Of a stretch of 64,000 nt of DNA, positions 23,678-32,664 are shown piece by piece. The translations under genes were made by a program, and so were the position numbers. Location: contig NZ_RDQE01000007.1 in the NCBI RefSeq assembly GCF_003697845.1, positions 53,485 to 117,484 on the forward strand, given 5' to 3'. How positions within the stretch are numbered: position 1 is the first letter of the stretch; each line of letters opens with the position of its first letter. The notes under the pieces were generated by a model. The model saw only the letters and a program-made list of their open reading frames with translations. It did no database searches and was not told the origin of the DNA. This DNA comes from Halobellus captivus. Lineage in GTDB: Archaea > Halobacteriota > Halobacteria > Halobacteriales > Haloferacaceae.

Positions 23678-26258
23678 CTCTCTCCTCCGCTAACAGCAGA
23701 TCGCGGTTATCTACACGACGGTAGTTGGGCTCGCCGGCGAGGCCGTCGACGGGGAAGCGTTCCTCTCCAGCTCGCCTGTCGTTGAGCTCCTCGAGGCGCT
23801 CGTCCACGAACGTTTCGAACGCGTCCAGATCCTCGCGGAAGAACGTCCGCTTGCGGACGCCGTTGAGTTCGCGGATAGCCTGATCTGCGCCCTTTTCCGC
23901 GTCGACGTCATCGGACGTTCCGCCGTCGATGGCGGCCGTGAACTCCTCGGCGAACTCGGAGGCACGCAGCTCGTTCCGGTCCGTGGTCTCGGGGAACGTC
24001 AGTTGCCCCATAACGTCGCAATACGCCGAATAGCCGAGGTCGTCGAACGTCTCTCGGCAGTCGTTGTAGCCGTCGAGAAGCGTTTCGTACGCGTCTCGAG
24101 AGCCGACGTACTCGTCGAACGTGAACGGATAGTACGTGACGGTCGTGAGCGCGTCGCCGAGGTCGGCTTCGCCCGCGATGACGTCGTCCATCGGTTCGAG
24201 GAAGTGGAAGAAGGTGAACTCCAGTTGCTCGTTCGGCTGGACCGTTCGATAGTAGGTCAGATACAGCGCCGCCTGGAAGTTCGGTGTGTCCGCCGGCGGA
24301 TCGATCGCCGCACGCTTGACGATCTGGGAGGTGCGCTTCTTCCCTCCACTCTTGTAATCGAGGAGGTGATCCGGGGCTTTCACGAGGTCTATCTTCCCCT
24401 TGACGCCGAGGCCGTGATCCTCGAACCATCGTTCGGTGAGCGGCGAATCGATCGCTTCGTCGAAGTACACTGCGAAGAAGTTGTCACCCCATCCGGACGT
24501 CCCCGTGAGGAAGGCGTCCGACTCCGGGCCGTCGTCGTCCAAGTACTCCGTGATCAGCCCCAGTCCGATCCGGTACTTTCGTCGACGGAGCGTCTCATCT
24601 GCACTCGAAACGAAGGGCTTCGCCTCCTCGAGCATCGCGTCGATCAGTTCTCCGATGTCCGTGTCCGCGATAACGTCGGGGTGGTCGACGTAGAACTCCG
24701 CGAAGTCGTGGAAGAGGTTCCCTTCGACGAACCGTTCCTGATCGGGTGCATCGAGGAGGTTTCCGAAGAGGTAGTCCCGCGGGCTGTTGACGTAGCTGTT
24801 GAGACCGGATTGGCTGATCGTCTCGACCGTCTCGGGATCGACGTCGGGCGGTCGCCGGTCGAAGCCGACGCCCGTCGATCGTGGTCGTCGTCGGTGTTGG
24901 ACCGACTCGAGATCGCTGAACCGTTCGAACTCCTCGTCGATGAGGTCGCCGAAGTACAGACAGGGCGTAACCGGGTCGCCGCCGGCCGTGTCCTGGACGA
25001 GGTAGTACTGCCGATCACCGCTCTGAAGCAACCGTTGGAAGTTGCCGACGTAGCGCTCGAACTGCGCCTCAGTATCCACCCACGGCCGCTGTGGTGCCGA
25101 GTGCGTCCACTCCCGCCCCATCCCGAGGTGGAAAACCACGGGGCGGTCGACGTAGGCGGAGGACTTCGCATCGGCAAGGAGAACGCCCTCGTTGTCCCTG
25201 TCGACGGGGACCTCGTACGTTTGTACGTAGTATGAAAGGCGATCGACGCCGCCGCTGGTCACGGGTTCGTCGGCGATGCCGAGCGTTCGCAGTTCCTCAT
25301 CGAAGCGTGCGAGTTCGACGCCGGCTTTCCTCGCGTACGTACCGAGCGCCTCCGAAAACGTCCGCTCCTCGACGGACAGACGGAACTCCCGTATCCATTC
25401 GAGCTCCGGTCTCTCTACCGCATCCAGTCGCTTTTGATGGTCGTCGATCGAGACGTCACTACCCATCCCCGCGAGTATCGGCCGACAGTCTCCGACCGTC
25501 GTCTCCGTGCCTCGGAACCCGATGCGAAGAAGACGGATGAACGCTCTATGGTGTGGATCGTCGATGAACCCCGGTCCGCCGTAAAACGGAATCCCTGCCG
25601 CTTCAAATGCGGATTCGACGAGCGAGGAATACCGGCTCCCGCCGTCGAGAACGACGGCGACACGCTCGGCGTTCCGGTCCGTGATCGTATCCAGGAGCGC
25701 GGAGACGATGTCGGTTGCCGACTCGAAGACGTGGAACCGTGGATACTCGAACTCTCCATCCGTGAATAACTCGACGCGGTCGAACGTCTCAGGGAGGATG
25801 CTACGCTCCAGCTCGGTCAACTGGTCGTATCCGACGACGGCGATGGATCGATCGTCGTCGATGACGGTCTCGGTGAGCCGTTTCGAGGTCGTCCGGATCG
25901 TTCGCATCATCTCGACGACGTCGCGGGTCGTCCCGTCGCTGTAGCCGTCGTACTCGAGGATCGCATCGAGACTGCCCCGGTGTTCCCAGCACTGGAGGGC
26001 GTTCCCGACCGCATGGGCGACGGCCCGCCAATCGTGATCCGACCGGTCGATGATCTCGAGGAACGCGAGGCGGTCTTCGGCCTGCTCACGTCGACCGGCG
26101 GCGAGACGCCGTGGCGTGACCGCGAAGCTTCCGAAACGGGGCCGATCGAGACGTCGATCGAGCGCACTCGCGAACGGAGCGTCGGGGACGACGACGAGGT
26201 CGTAGCCTGCTACCTCGTCGTAGAGGGAATCGAGGTCCTTCGTTCGTCGGATGGGCAC
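23670..26258 (-). CDS. AddB-like PD-(D/E)XK nuclease partner
   Basis: 862 aa from a GTG at 26258. The N-terminal part resembles an inactivated helicase (VVVPDAPFASALDRRL instead of a Walker A). The C-terminal half is a PD-(D/E)XK nuclease: SGLNSYVNSPRDYLFGN, then EGNLFHDFAEFY, GVKGKIDLVKAPDHLLDYKSGG and FQAALYLTYY. In bacterial AddB the SxLxxYxxCP segment supplies cysteines for an iron-sulfur cluster; here the position holds Asn-Ser and no matching cysteine cluster is visible, so the cluster is probably absent. It precedes and overlaps the AddA-like gene and is expected to form a complex with it for end resection. Highly diverged, so it is best called AddB-like. Confidence 0.78.
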   Translation of the reverse strand: MPIRRTKDLDSLYDEVAGYDLVVVPDAPFASALDRRLDRPRFGSFAVTPRRLAAGRREQAEDRLAFLEIIDRSDHDWRAVAHAVGNALQCWEHRGSLDAILEYDGYSDGTTRDVVEMMRTIRTTSKRLTETVIDDDRSIAVVGYDQLTELERSILPETFDRVELFTDGEFEYPRFHVFESATDIVSALLDTITDRNAERVAVVLDGGSRYSSLVESAFEAAGIPFYGGPGFIDDPHHRAFIRLLRIGFRGTETTVGDCRPILAGMGSDVSIDDHQKRLDAVERPELEWIREFRLSVEERTFSEALGTYARKAGVELARFDEELRTLGIADEPVTSGGVDRLSYYVQTYEVPVDRDNEGVLLADAKSSAYVDRPVVFHLGMGREWTHSAPQRPWVDTEAQFERYVGNFQRLLQSGDRQYYLVQDTAGGDPVTPCLYFGDLIDEEFERFSDLESVQHRRRPRSTGVGFDRRPPDVDPETVETISQSGLNSYVNSPRDYLFGNLLDAPDQERFVEGNLFHDFAEFYVDHPDVIADTDIGELIDAMLEEAKPFVSSADETLRRRKYRIGLGLITEYLDDDGPESDAFLTGTSGWGDNFFAVYFDEAIDSPLTERWFEDHGLGVKGKIDLVKAPDHLLDYKSGGKKRTSQIVKRAAIDPPADTPNFQAALYLTYYRTVQPNEQLEFTFFHFLEPMDDVIAGEADLGDALTTVTYYPFTFDEYVGSRDAYETLLDGYNDCRETFDDLGYSAYCDVMGQLTFPETTDRNELRASEFAEEFTAAIDGGTSDDVDAEKGADQAIRELNGVRKRTFFREDLDAFETFVDERLEELNDRRAGEERFPVDGLAGEPNYRRVDNRDLLLAEERDD

Positions 26259-26398
26259 GCCCCGACATGACTTGGCCGGTTACAAAAAGGTATAGCGCCC
26301 GATCCGGTTGCCGACATTCGATGCCACACGACTCGAGCAACCGTCGTCCCTCGTCGTGTGAGAACCGCCGACCGGGCCGTGATGAACGGCGTGTCCGA

Positions 26399-26767
26399 TC
26401 AGAACGTGATGACCTCGTAGTCGTCGTCGACGAGCGAGCGGATGCTCGGGTGACCGTCGTGATCGTCGAGCGTGACGAGACCGGAATCGGCGACCGCATC
26501 GTCGACGCCGAACGCGCCGGAACAGTAGTCACAGACCGCGGCGTCGTCGCGGACCGTCCGGTACAGTTCGTGGTAGTCGCTCCCCTCGTCTTCCAGCTCC
26601 GGGATCCACTGGGTTCCCGCACCGTCGAAGATCAGCTCGAGTTCGTCGCCGTCGGTCTCGGCGAACTCCTTTGCGGCCTCCAACGCGTTCGCGAGGCGGC
26701 CGTAGTCGGCGTGTGATTCGTTGCCGGCGAGGATCACGATCGCTGCTTTCGTCATCGTCCCCGTCAT
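26399..26767 (-). CDS. DsrE-family protein
   Basis: 122 aa from the ATG at 26767; the ATG at 26755 (MTKAAIVILAG) is equally plausible. It has a DsrE/DsrF-like fold: a first strand AAIVILAG, then FAETDGDELELIFDGAGTQW and a conserved central segment VCDYCSGAFGV with two cysteines. In sulfur metabolism DsrE-like proteins carry sulfane sulfur on Cys; haloarchaeal relatives are common but mostly uncharacterised. It is transcribed away from cbiE and downstream of nothing obvious, so it is likely monocistronic. Confidence 0.75.
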   Translation of the reverse strand: MTGTMTKAAIVILAGNESHADYGRLANALEAAKEFAETDGDELELIFDGAGTQWIPELEDEGSDYHELYRTVRDDAAVCDYCSGAFGVDDAVADSGLVTLDDHDGHPSIRSLVDDDYEVITF

Positions 26768-26914
26768 AACTCGGCCTCGTACTAAACGCGTCCGCGGCTG
26801 TGTGTCGGCGGCGCCGATTCGTCGTGTGTTGACACACCGTCTCTGGCCCGAACGTTCACCCGCGGCTTCGATCGAACCGGAGCGATCTTATTGGGTCGAC
26901 TCATCCCTTCGGCC

Positions 26915-27049
26915 ATGAGCGAGACCACGGCGTCTCTCGCGGGCGTCTCCGGGATCGATCCGTTGAGCGCGTTGAGCGTGATGACGGCCCCGACCCGTCG
27001 CCCGCCACGCGCGATCGCCGCCGTCTCGGCCGGGGGCGTCGGGCGATGA
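26915..27049 (+). CDS. Possible 44-aa leader ORF before cbiE
   Basis: An ATG at 26915 opens a 44-codon frame whose TGA overlaps the cbiE ATG (ATGA at 27046-27049). An AT-rich box (cttattgg, about 26887-26894) lies about 27 nt upstream. The peptide is Ala/Ser/Arg-rich and shows no family. The overlap suggests translational coupling, or the ORF may be a chance frame in a GC-rich leader. Confidence 0.3.
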   Translation: MSETTASLAGVSGIDPLSALSVMTAPTRRPPRAIAAVSAGGVGR

Positions 27050-27885
27050 CCGACGAACCGGGATCCGGCCACGCCGACGCCGCTTCGTCCGGAGACGCGT
27101 CCGACGTCGATCCCGATCCGGCAGCGTATGCGGCCCGAGATCCGGAGACCTCGTCCGCGGACCCGTCGCTCGGCGAGGCGAGTTCCGTGGTCCACGCCGT
27201 CGGGATCGGGCCCGGGAACCTCGAGTACCTCGTTCCCCGTGGCGAGCGGGCGATCCGTGAGGCTGACGTCGTCGTCGGGTTCGAGACGGTCGTCGACTTC
27301 GTCCGCGACCGTACCGATGCGGACCTCCTGACGTGCGGCTATCGCGACGAGGCCGAGACGCTGACCGCGTTTGCCGATCGCGTCGCCGACGGCGACCGCG
27401 GCGTCGCGGTCCTGATGGGTGACCCGAACCACTCCGGCTATCAGTTCCTCGGCAAGGTCGAACGCGCCGTCGACGAGGCGGCAGCCGACGCCGCCGAGGG
27501 GGTCGACGTCCGCGTCGTCCCCGGCGTCTCCTCGATACAGATCGCGGCGAGCAGAGCGCGAACGCCGATGGAGGACGCGACGTTCGTCACGCTCCACAAG
27601 CGCGGCGACTTGACGGCCGACCTCGAGCGACTCCACCGGGACGCGGGTCGCCGGCACCTGCTCGTCCTGCCCCGGCCGTTCGACTGGATGCCCGGGGACG
27701 TCGCCGCCGACCTCCTCGACCACGGTGCTCGACCGGACGCGACCGCGCTCGTCTGTGAACGGCTCACCCACGACGACGAGACGATAACGCGGACGACGCT
27801 CGGTGATCTCTCCGCGCATGCGGGCGGGACCGATCGCGAGGACACGCCGTTCTCGGACCTCTCCGTCCTCGTCGTTCGGCGGTAG
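27046..27885 (+). CDS. cbiE: Cobalt-precorrin-7 (C5)-methyltransferase
   Basis: 279 aa. After a disordered, acidic 45-residue head, the tetrapyrrole methylase fold begins with VHAVGIGPGNLEYLVPRGERAIREADVVVG, the SAM-binding GxGPG loop. The second half has GVSSIQIAASRARTPMED and the LVLPRPFDWMPGDVA segment. It methylates C5 (and possibly C15 with CbiT) in anaerobic cobalamin synthesis. The rest of the cobalamin operon is not in the window. Start at the ATG at 27046, overlapping a short leader frame. The long minus-strand ORF over this gene is a GC-rich shadow. Confidence 0.88.
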   Translation: MTDEPGSGHADAASSGDASDVDPDPAAYAARDPETSSADPSLGEASSVVHAVGIGPGNLEYLVPRGERAIREADVVVGFETVVDFVRDRTDADLLTCGYRDEAETLTAFADRVADGDRGVAVLMGDPNHSGYQFLGKVERAVDEAAADAAEGVDVRVVPGVSSIQIAASRARTPMEDATFVTLHKRGDLTADLERLHRDAGRRHLLVLPRPFDWMPGDVAADLLDHGARPDATALVCERLTHDDETITRTTLGDLSAHAGGTDREDTPFSDLSVLVVRR

Positions 27886-28004
27886 ATCCCGTTCGTCCTT
27901 CGACGGTAGCTTCCGTTCGTCGTTCGGCCGTAGCCCCCGCCAGCCACCCGTCGGATCGCTACTCGTTAGTAACCGTTATACACGGGGTGACCCACATTCG
28001 AACC

Positions 28005-28832
28005 ATGCAACGACGCGCTGTCGCGGTGTACGTCGCGTTCTTCTTGCTCGTCGGGAGCGCGACCGGGGTGATCGTGACGACGGCTCAGACGCCCGGGATA
28101 TCCTTCGAGAACCCGGACCACGAGCTGTCGTCGGGTGACACGTTCGAAGTGGACGGGAACGAATACACCGTCGCGGAGATCGGTGAGGACGGCGACGGCA
28201 ACCTCCTCGGTCAGGTCGAACGGAACCGTACCGCCGAGCAGTCGGAGTCGTGGTCGAACGGATCGACCGTCGAGGTCGACGGCGGCGAGTGGACCGTCCG
28301 GATCGAGGGCGACGACCCCAGCTCGTTCACGCTGGTCGAGGAACTCGACCGGACGGCGATACTCGAGGACGATCCGAACGCCGACAACGAGACCTATGAA
28401 CGCAACGGCGAGGAACAGGTCGCCGTCACGGACGAGAACGGCGAGACGCGGCTCGTCCCGGCGGACGAGTACTTCCCCGCGCCGGAGGAGCGCTCGTACG
28501 CGGTCGGCGACGAGTTCGCGTACGGCGACCGGACGGCGGCCGTCGACGCGGTCTCGGCGGACGCGGCCACGCTCGTCTGGACCGCCACGGAGACCGTCTC
28601 GACCGAGATCGAACAGGACTCGCGGGTGACGCTCGGCGACACGGAGTTCGTCGCCCACTTCCAGGACAGCTCGACGCTCGTCCTCTCGACGAATTTCGAG
28701 TCGTACGAGGCACAGCTCGCCGAGATCGACCGCCACGAGACCAACAGCGACGGGCTGTGGCGCGTGATGATCGTCAGCCTGCTGTCGTCGGGGCTGTTCC
28801 TCGCGATGGCGTTCATGCCCTCGCGGTACTGA
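28005..28832 (+). CDS. Membrane-anchored, mostly extracellular protein
   Basis: 275 aa from the ATG at 28005, with a TATA box (gttata) about 26 nt upstream, so leaderless. One N-terminal membrane helix (about residues 6-28) is followed by an acidic, beta-rich region of about 210 residues with repeated short motifs (SSGDTFEVDGNEYTVAEI, GSTVEVDGGEWTVRI). A C-terminal membrane helix (about 250-270) ends in PSRY. Most of the protein should face outside. It belongs to a haloarchaeal conserved group without an assigned function. The ATG at 27987 would only add six residues. Confidence 0.75.
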   Translation: MQRRAVAVYVAFFLLVGSATGVIVTTAQTPGISFENPDHELSSGDTFEVDGNEYTVAEIGEDGDGNLLGQVERNRTAEQSESWSNGSTVEVDGGEWTVRIEGDDPSSFTLVEELDRTAILEDDPNADNETYERNGEEQVAVTDENGETRLVPADEYFPAPEERSYAVGDEFAYGDRTAAVDAVSADAATLVWTATETVSTEIEQDSRVTLGDTEFVAHFQDSSTLVLSTNFESYEAQLAEIDRHETNSDGLWRVMIVSLLSSGLFLAMAFMPSRY

Positions 28833-28919
28833 ATCCCGGCGGGTCGTTTTCCCGTTCCTCCGCTCGCATCGCTCTCTCCGGACCGACATCCACTAGCGCT
28901 CCGAACCGGTAGCGGAACC

Positions 28920-29126
28920 GTGAACCATCTCGCCGAAACGGTGCGACAGCTCGCGCCCCACTGGGGCGTCATGTTCGTCGCGATGCTGGTCGCGCTCGCG
29001 GCCGCGGAGCGCCTCGTCGACGGCGTCCCGCTCTGGGGCTCGCTGCTGCTCGTGCTCGTCGTCGCCGTCGGCTACCCGCCGGTCGTCCGCGCGGTCGGCG
29101 TCGCTCCGGACGTGTGGGAACGATAG
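28920..29126 (+). CDS. Small two-helix membrane protein
   Basis: 68 aa from a GTG at 28920. Two hydrophobic helices lie at about residues 15-33 and 39-58, separated by a short charged turn. Function unknown. The minus-strand ORF over it is Arg-rich and unsupported. It is placed between the preceding membrane protein and a convergent small membrane protein (29186-29344). Confidence 0.62.
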   Translation: MNHLAETVRQLAPHWGVMFVAMLVALAAAERLVDGVPLWGSLLLVLVVAVGYPPVVRAVGVAPDVWER

Positions 29127-29185
29127 GAGGGGCGTTCGACTGCGATCGCGGTCGACGTGGTCGCGATCGCCCGCGACGCTTCGCG

Positions 29186-29344
29186 TTACTCCTCGTCGGG
29201 GCTCGTGTCGGCGCCCCGGTCGGCTCCGCGGACGCCGAGTCCGTACGCGCCGACGCCGATGCCGAGTACGAAGGAGGTGACGGCCGAGACGGCGATCCAC
29301 AGCATTTCAGGGTGTTCGTGGCCGGTGTGTAACAGGATCTCCAT
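29186..29344 (-). CDS. Small single-helix membrane protein
   Basis: 52 aa from the ATG at 29344 to a TAA at 29188-29186. It has a short His-rich head (MEILLHTGHEHPEM), one hydrophobic helix at about 15-38 with glycine spacing (VLGIGVGAYGLGV), and an acidic tail. The composition is that of a real haloarchaeal protein and the plus-strand frames over it are poor. Function unknown; small His-containing membrane proteins of this size are common in haloarchaea. Confidence 0.6.
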   Translation of the reverse strand: MEILLHTGHEHPEMLWIAVSAVTSFVLGIGVGAYGLGVRGADRGADTSPDEE

Positions 29345-29480
29345 GCCGGGTCCTCATCGTCACGACGCTAAAAGCCACCCATTCCGCGTGGCTCCGATCT
29401 CGTCCGTTTCACCCTCCCGATAACACTCGCGTCAGCCGATCACCGTTCGGTCTCTCCCGGCTTTATTCCGGTGGGACCCC

Positions 29481-29489
29481 AAGGAGGGG
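29481..29489 (+). promoter_or_regulatory. Strong Shine-Dalgarno before the VOC gene
   Basis: The text aaggagggg ends 1 nt before the ATG at 29491, with its GGAGG core about 5 nt upstream. This is a strong site by haloarchaeal standards, where many genes are leaderless. Confidence 0.6.
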
Positions 29490-29490
29490 T

Positions 29491-30105
29491 ATGGAAAACG
29501 ACAGCGAGGCTCCGGTGACGCCGGAGCGACCCGACGCGCCGTTTCACACGACCGGTACCGACCACGTCACGGTCTGGGGGAGCAACGAGGCGGATACGAT
29601 CGCGTTCTACCGCGACCTGCTCGGCATGCCGCTCGTCCTCCGTCAGCCCAACCTCGACGATCCCTCACAGACGCACCTGTTCTTCGACACCGGCGACGGC
29701 CGGATCCTCACCTTCTTCGTGAGCGACGACCGGCCGTCCGCGCGCGGCCAGCGGCCGGGCACCGGCGGCGTCCACCACCTCTGTTTCAGCGTCGATCCCG
29801 ACGAGTACGAGGACATCATGCGCGCACTCGAAGAGGCGGGGAAGGGATACAACGTCTTCGACCGGGGGATCTTCCACTCCATCTACACCCAGGACAACAA
29901 CGGGCTCGTGATCGAGCTCTCCTCGGACAAGTACGAGATCCCGGACGACCGTAAGGGCGAGGTGCTCGCGACCGCCCAGCGGCTCCGGGAGGAGGACGGC
30001 GCGGACTTCGCACAGGACCGCCACATGGAGGCGGCCTTGGAGGAGCTCGGGCTCCCCGTGAACAAGCACGACCTTCCGGACGCCGACGCCGGCGTGGGCG
30101 TATGA
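29491..30105 (+). CDS. VOC-family (glyoxalase/dioxygenase-like) protein
   Basis: 204 aa. It is a vicinal-oxygen-chelate protein with paired beta-alpha-beta units: residues about 20-75 (TDHVTVWG with a metal-type His, FYRDLLGMPLVLRQ) and 90-150 (GVHHLCFSV with His, and IELSSDKYE supplying a metal-type Glu). The enzyme could be a ring-cleaving dioxygenase or a glyoxalase-like isomerase; the substrate is not evident. Its stop overlaps the following alpha/beta-hydrolase gene in an ATGA quartet, so the two are coupled; paired VOC/hydrolase operons often act in degradation of aromatic or thioester-like compounds. Strong RBS upstream. Confidence 0.85.
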   Translation: MENDSEAPVTPERPDAPFHTTGTDHVTVWGSNEADTIAFYRDLLGMPLVLRQPNLDDPSQTHLFFDTGDGRILTFFVSDDRPSARGQRPGTGGVHHLCFSVDPDEYEDIMRALEEAGKGYNVFDRGIFHSIYTQDNNGLVIELSSDKYEIPDDRKGEVLATAQRLREEDGADFAQDRHMEAALEELGLPVNKHDLPDADAGVGV

Positions 30106-30782
30106 GCCGGCGGGATCCACACGCGGGAGCGGACCCCCACGGCGACGAGGAGCTGGTGACGGCCGGCACGCCCGTGGACGAAGCCGACGCCGCGGTCGTC
30201 CTCGTCCACGGGCGGGGCGCGACCGCCCGGAGCATCGTCGGGTTCGGCGAGGAGGTGTCGCCCGCGGACGGGAACGTCGCGCTCCTCGCCCCGCAGGCGG
30301 CCGCGAACACCTGGTACCCGAACTCGTTTCTCGCGCCCGTCGACGACAACGAGCCGGGGCGGAGCTCGGGACTTCGGGCGGTCGGAAACGCCGTCGAGAC
30401 GGCGACCGACGCCGGGATCGCCCCCGATCGCGTCCTCCTGGCCGGGTTCTCACAGGGCGCGTGTCTCGCGAGCGAGTTCGTCGCGCGGACGCCGCGCGAG
30501 TACGGCGGGCTCGCGGTCCTGAGCGGCGGGTTGATCGGCGAGTCGATCGACGTCGACGACTACGCGGGCGGCGTTCCCGCCGACGCCCTCGGCGGAACTC
30601 CCGCGTTCCTCGGCTGTAGCGACGTCGACCCGCACATCCCCGAGGAGCGCGTCCACGCGACCGCCGAGGTGCTGGAGGCGCTCGGCGGCGACGTCGAGAC
30701 GCGCATTTACGAGGGGATGGGTCACGGGATCAACGCCGACGAGACCGAACGCGTCTCGGCGATGGTCGCGGCGCTGGCGTAG
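30102..30782 (+). CDS. Alpha/beta-hydrolase, phospholipase/carboxylesterase type
   Basis: 226 aa. Catalytic triad by motif: nucleophile Ser in GFSQGACLA (about residue 125), Asp in DVDPHIPEERV (about 171) and His in GMGHGINADE (about 207). The oxyanion strand is VVLVHGRGA. It belongs to the YpfH/YitV-like esterase group. It is translationally coupled to the VOC gene before it (4-nt overlap) and is likely its metabolic partner. Cytoplasmic, no signal sequence. Confidence 0.85.
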   Translation: MSRRDPHAGADPHGDEELVTAGTPVDEADAAVVLVHGRGATARSIVGFGEEVSPADGNVALLAPQAAANTWYPNSFLAPVDDNEPGRSSGLRAVGNAVETATDAGIAPDRVLLAGFSQGACLASEFVARTPREYGGLAVLSGGLIGESIDVDDYAGGVPADALGGTPAFLGCSDVDPHIPEERVHATAEVLEALGGDVETRIYEGMGHGINADETERVSAMVAALA

Positions 30783-30863
30783 TCGCTTCGGCGGAAGGGA
30801 AGGGGAAGAACCGTCGTCCCGACGTGCCGCAGGTTTTCCCATCGGCGGTTCGGAGTACGCGAC

Positions 30864-31553
30864 GTGACCTTCAGCATCTGCGTTCGCGAGCGGTACACCG
30901 ACGACGCGGGAGACGACCGGGTCCGGTTCGGCGTGGCCGTCACGACCCGACTGCCGGGCGTCGGCGCGCTGTGTCCGTTCGCCTCGGAACACGGCGCGGT
31001 GGCGACGCAGTCACACACCAACGTCAAGCTCGGTCGCGAGGGGATCACGTACCTCGCGGACGGGCTGGCGGTCGAGGACGCGCTCGACGCGTTGTTGGCG
31101 GCCGACGAGGGCCGCGAGCGGCGACAGCTCCACGGCGTCGACGCCGACGGGACCTTCGCCTTCTCCGGGGACGAGTGCGGGGAGTGGTACGGCCACCGCG
31201 TCGGGCAGAACTACACCGTCGCCGGCAACCTCCTCGTCGGGCCGGAGGTCGTCGAGGACGTCGCGGCCGCCTACGAGTCGACCGCACACGGGGAGGCCCC
31301 GCTCGCCGAGCGACTGATCGACGCGCTCGCGGCGGGTCACGAGGCGGGCGGCGACAAGCGCGAGGACCTCCCCGTCCAGTCGGCGGCGCTCCGGGTGACG
31401 AACACGGAGGAGGGCGACCGGGCCGAGCCCTCCTACGACGACCTCCGCGTCGACGCCACCGAGACGCCGATCGCCGACCTCCGGGAGACGTTCGAGACCG
31501 CCGTCCGCGGCTACGAGGACGCGCTGGCTCGGTACGCGGACGAGGAGGAATGA
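30864..31553 (+). CDS. DUF1028 family protein
   Basis: 229 aa from a GTG at 30864. It matches the DUF1028 pattern: N-terminal SICVRE strand, GALCPFASEHGAVATQSHTNV, the VDADGTFAFSGDECGEW segment and GQNYTVAGNLLVG. Members have an Ntn-hydrolase-like look and are annotated as peptidoglycan-binding or putative hydrolases, but the function is unproven. Possibly the third gene of the VOC/hydrolase operon, with an 81-nt gap. Confidence 0.85.
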   Translation: MTFSICVRERYTDDAGDDRVRFGVAVTTRLPGVGALCPFASEHGAVATQSHTNVKLGREGITYLADGLAVEDALDALLAADEGRERRQLHGVDADGTFAFSGDECGEWYGHRVGQNYTVAGNLLVGPEVVEDVAAAYESTAHGEAPLAERLIDALAAGHEAGGDKREDLPVQSAALRVTNTEEGDRAEPSYDDLRVDATETPIADLRETFETAVRGYEDALARYADEEE

Positions 31554-31595
31554 AACGGAGGGGACGGAGGTGATCCCCCGACCGCTATCCGAACG

Positions 31596-32561
31596 TCACA
31601 GTCGCAGGCGGGCGAGCACCGGCAGGTGATCGGACGGGTATCGACCCCGGTCGTCGCGGTCGGCGAGCGTCGCGAACGCCTCCGCGTCGACGTTCGACGA
31701 GACGAGTACGTGGTCGATCCGCCGGTCGTCGATCACCCGCGAGAAGTCGGTGAGGCTCGTCCGTGGCCCGTGTCGGACGTCGGCAGTCGCCGCCGCGTCC
31801 CGGAGCGTATCGTCCGCGCGCTCGTCCGGCGCGTCGGCCGTGGCGTCGCCGTGTTCGTCGGACGTCCCGTCGCCGGGCTCGTCGCCCGTATCATCGGCCG
31901 ACTCGCGGTCCATCCGTGGCTCGGCTCCCGTCAGGATCCGGTGCGGATCCGACCCGGCCGTACAGTTGAAGTCGCCGACGAGGACCTGCGGGACTCGCCC
32001 GGCTCCCTCGCCCGGACCCGCGACGGCGTCCGTGGCTCGATCCGTTCCCCCCGCCGCGGCGAGTTCGGGGATCCGCTCACGGAGCAGTCGGGCGGACTCG
32101 CGGCGTGCGCGCGCGCTCACGTGATCGAAGTGCGTGTTGACGACGAGAAACGGCGAATCGGCGGGCGCGACCGAGCCGTCGGTTCCCTCTCGCGGTCGGA
32201 TCCGGACCCAGCTGGCGATCCGCGGGTGTGCGGCGTCCCAGTCGGTCGAGGGCTCCGCCGGCGTCTCCGAGAGCCAGAAGGTCCCGTCGTCGATCACCCG
32301 CCAGCGGTCGGTTCGGACGCCGATCGGACAGCCCTCGCCGCCGTCGTCGCGCTTCCGCCCCCGCCCGAGGAGGTCGTACTCGGGAAGTCGTTCGCGGAGG
32401 TCGGCCCGCTGGTCGGGGAGCGGCTCCTGAAACGCGACCACGTCGGGACGATGAAACCGGACCACGTCGGCGACCCCGTCCCGGCGGGCGTACCAGGCGT
32501 CGTGGCCGTCGTGTCGGTTGTCGTACCGGACGTTGTAGCTCAGAACCCGGATCCGGTTCAT
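31596..32561 (-). CDS. Endonuclease/exonuclease/phosphatase family protein
   Basis: 321 aa from the ATG at 32561. The motifs are SYNVRYDN (N-terminal), AFQEPL (metal Glu), VVNTHFDHVS (general His), VGDFNC and YPSDHLPVLARL (final Asp-His). An Asp/Gly/Glu-rich insert of about 40 residues (about 220-260) interrupts the fold and is typical haloarchaeal low-complexity. It could be a DNase-I-like nuclease, a phosphodiesterase or a lipid phosphatase; the missing signal sequence suggests a cytoplasmic enzyme. Separated from the upstream DUF1508-repeat gene by about 100 nt. Confidence 0.85.
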   Translation of the reverse strand: MNRIRVLSYNVRYDNRHDGHDAWYARRDGVADVVRFHRPDVVAFQEPLPDQRADLRERLPEYDLLGRGRKRDDGGEGCPIGVRTDRWRVIDDGTFWLSETPAEPSTDWDAAHPRIASWVRIRPREGTDGSVAPADSPFLVVNTHFDHVSARARRESARLLRERIPELAAAGGTDRATDAVAGPGEGAGRVPQVLVGDFNCTAGSDPHRILTGAEPRMDRESADDTGDEPGDGTSDEHGDATADAPDERADDTLRDAAATADVRHGPRTSLTDFSRVIDDRRIDHVLVSSNVDAEAFATLADRDDRGRYPSDHLPVLARLRL

Positions 32562-32664
32562 GATCGATCCCTCGTAAGCGAACCGACGTAAATCGCGCGA
32601 CGCGCGCGAGCGGGGTGACGAGCGGACGAGCAGGCGCGCGCTCCCGTCGGCCGGCGGCTCCGGC

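Noticed and set aside
24003..25235. A 410-aa plus-strand ORF opposite the AddB-like gene
   Set aside because: Val/Arg/Glu-rich, no motif; it lies wholly inside the nuclease gene on the other strand.
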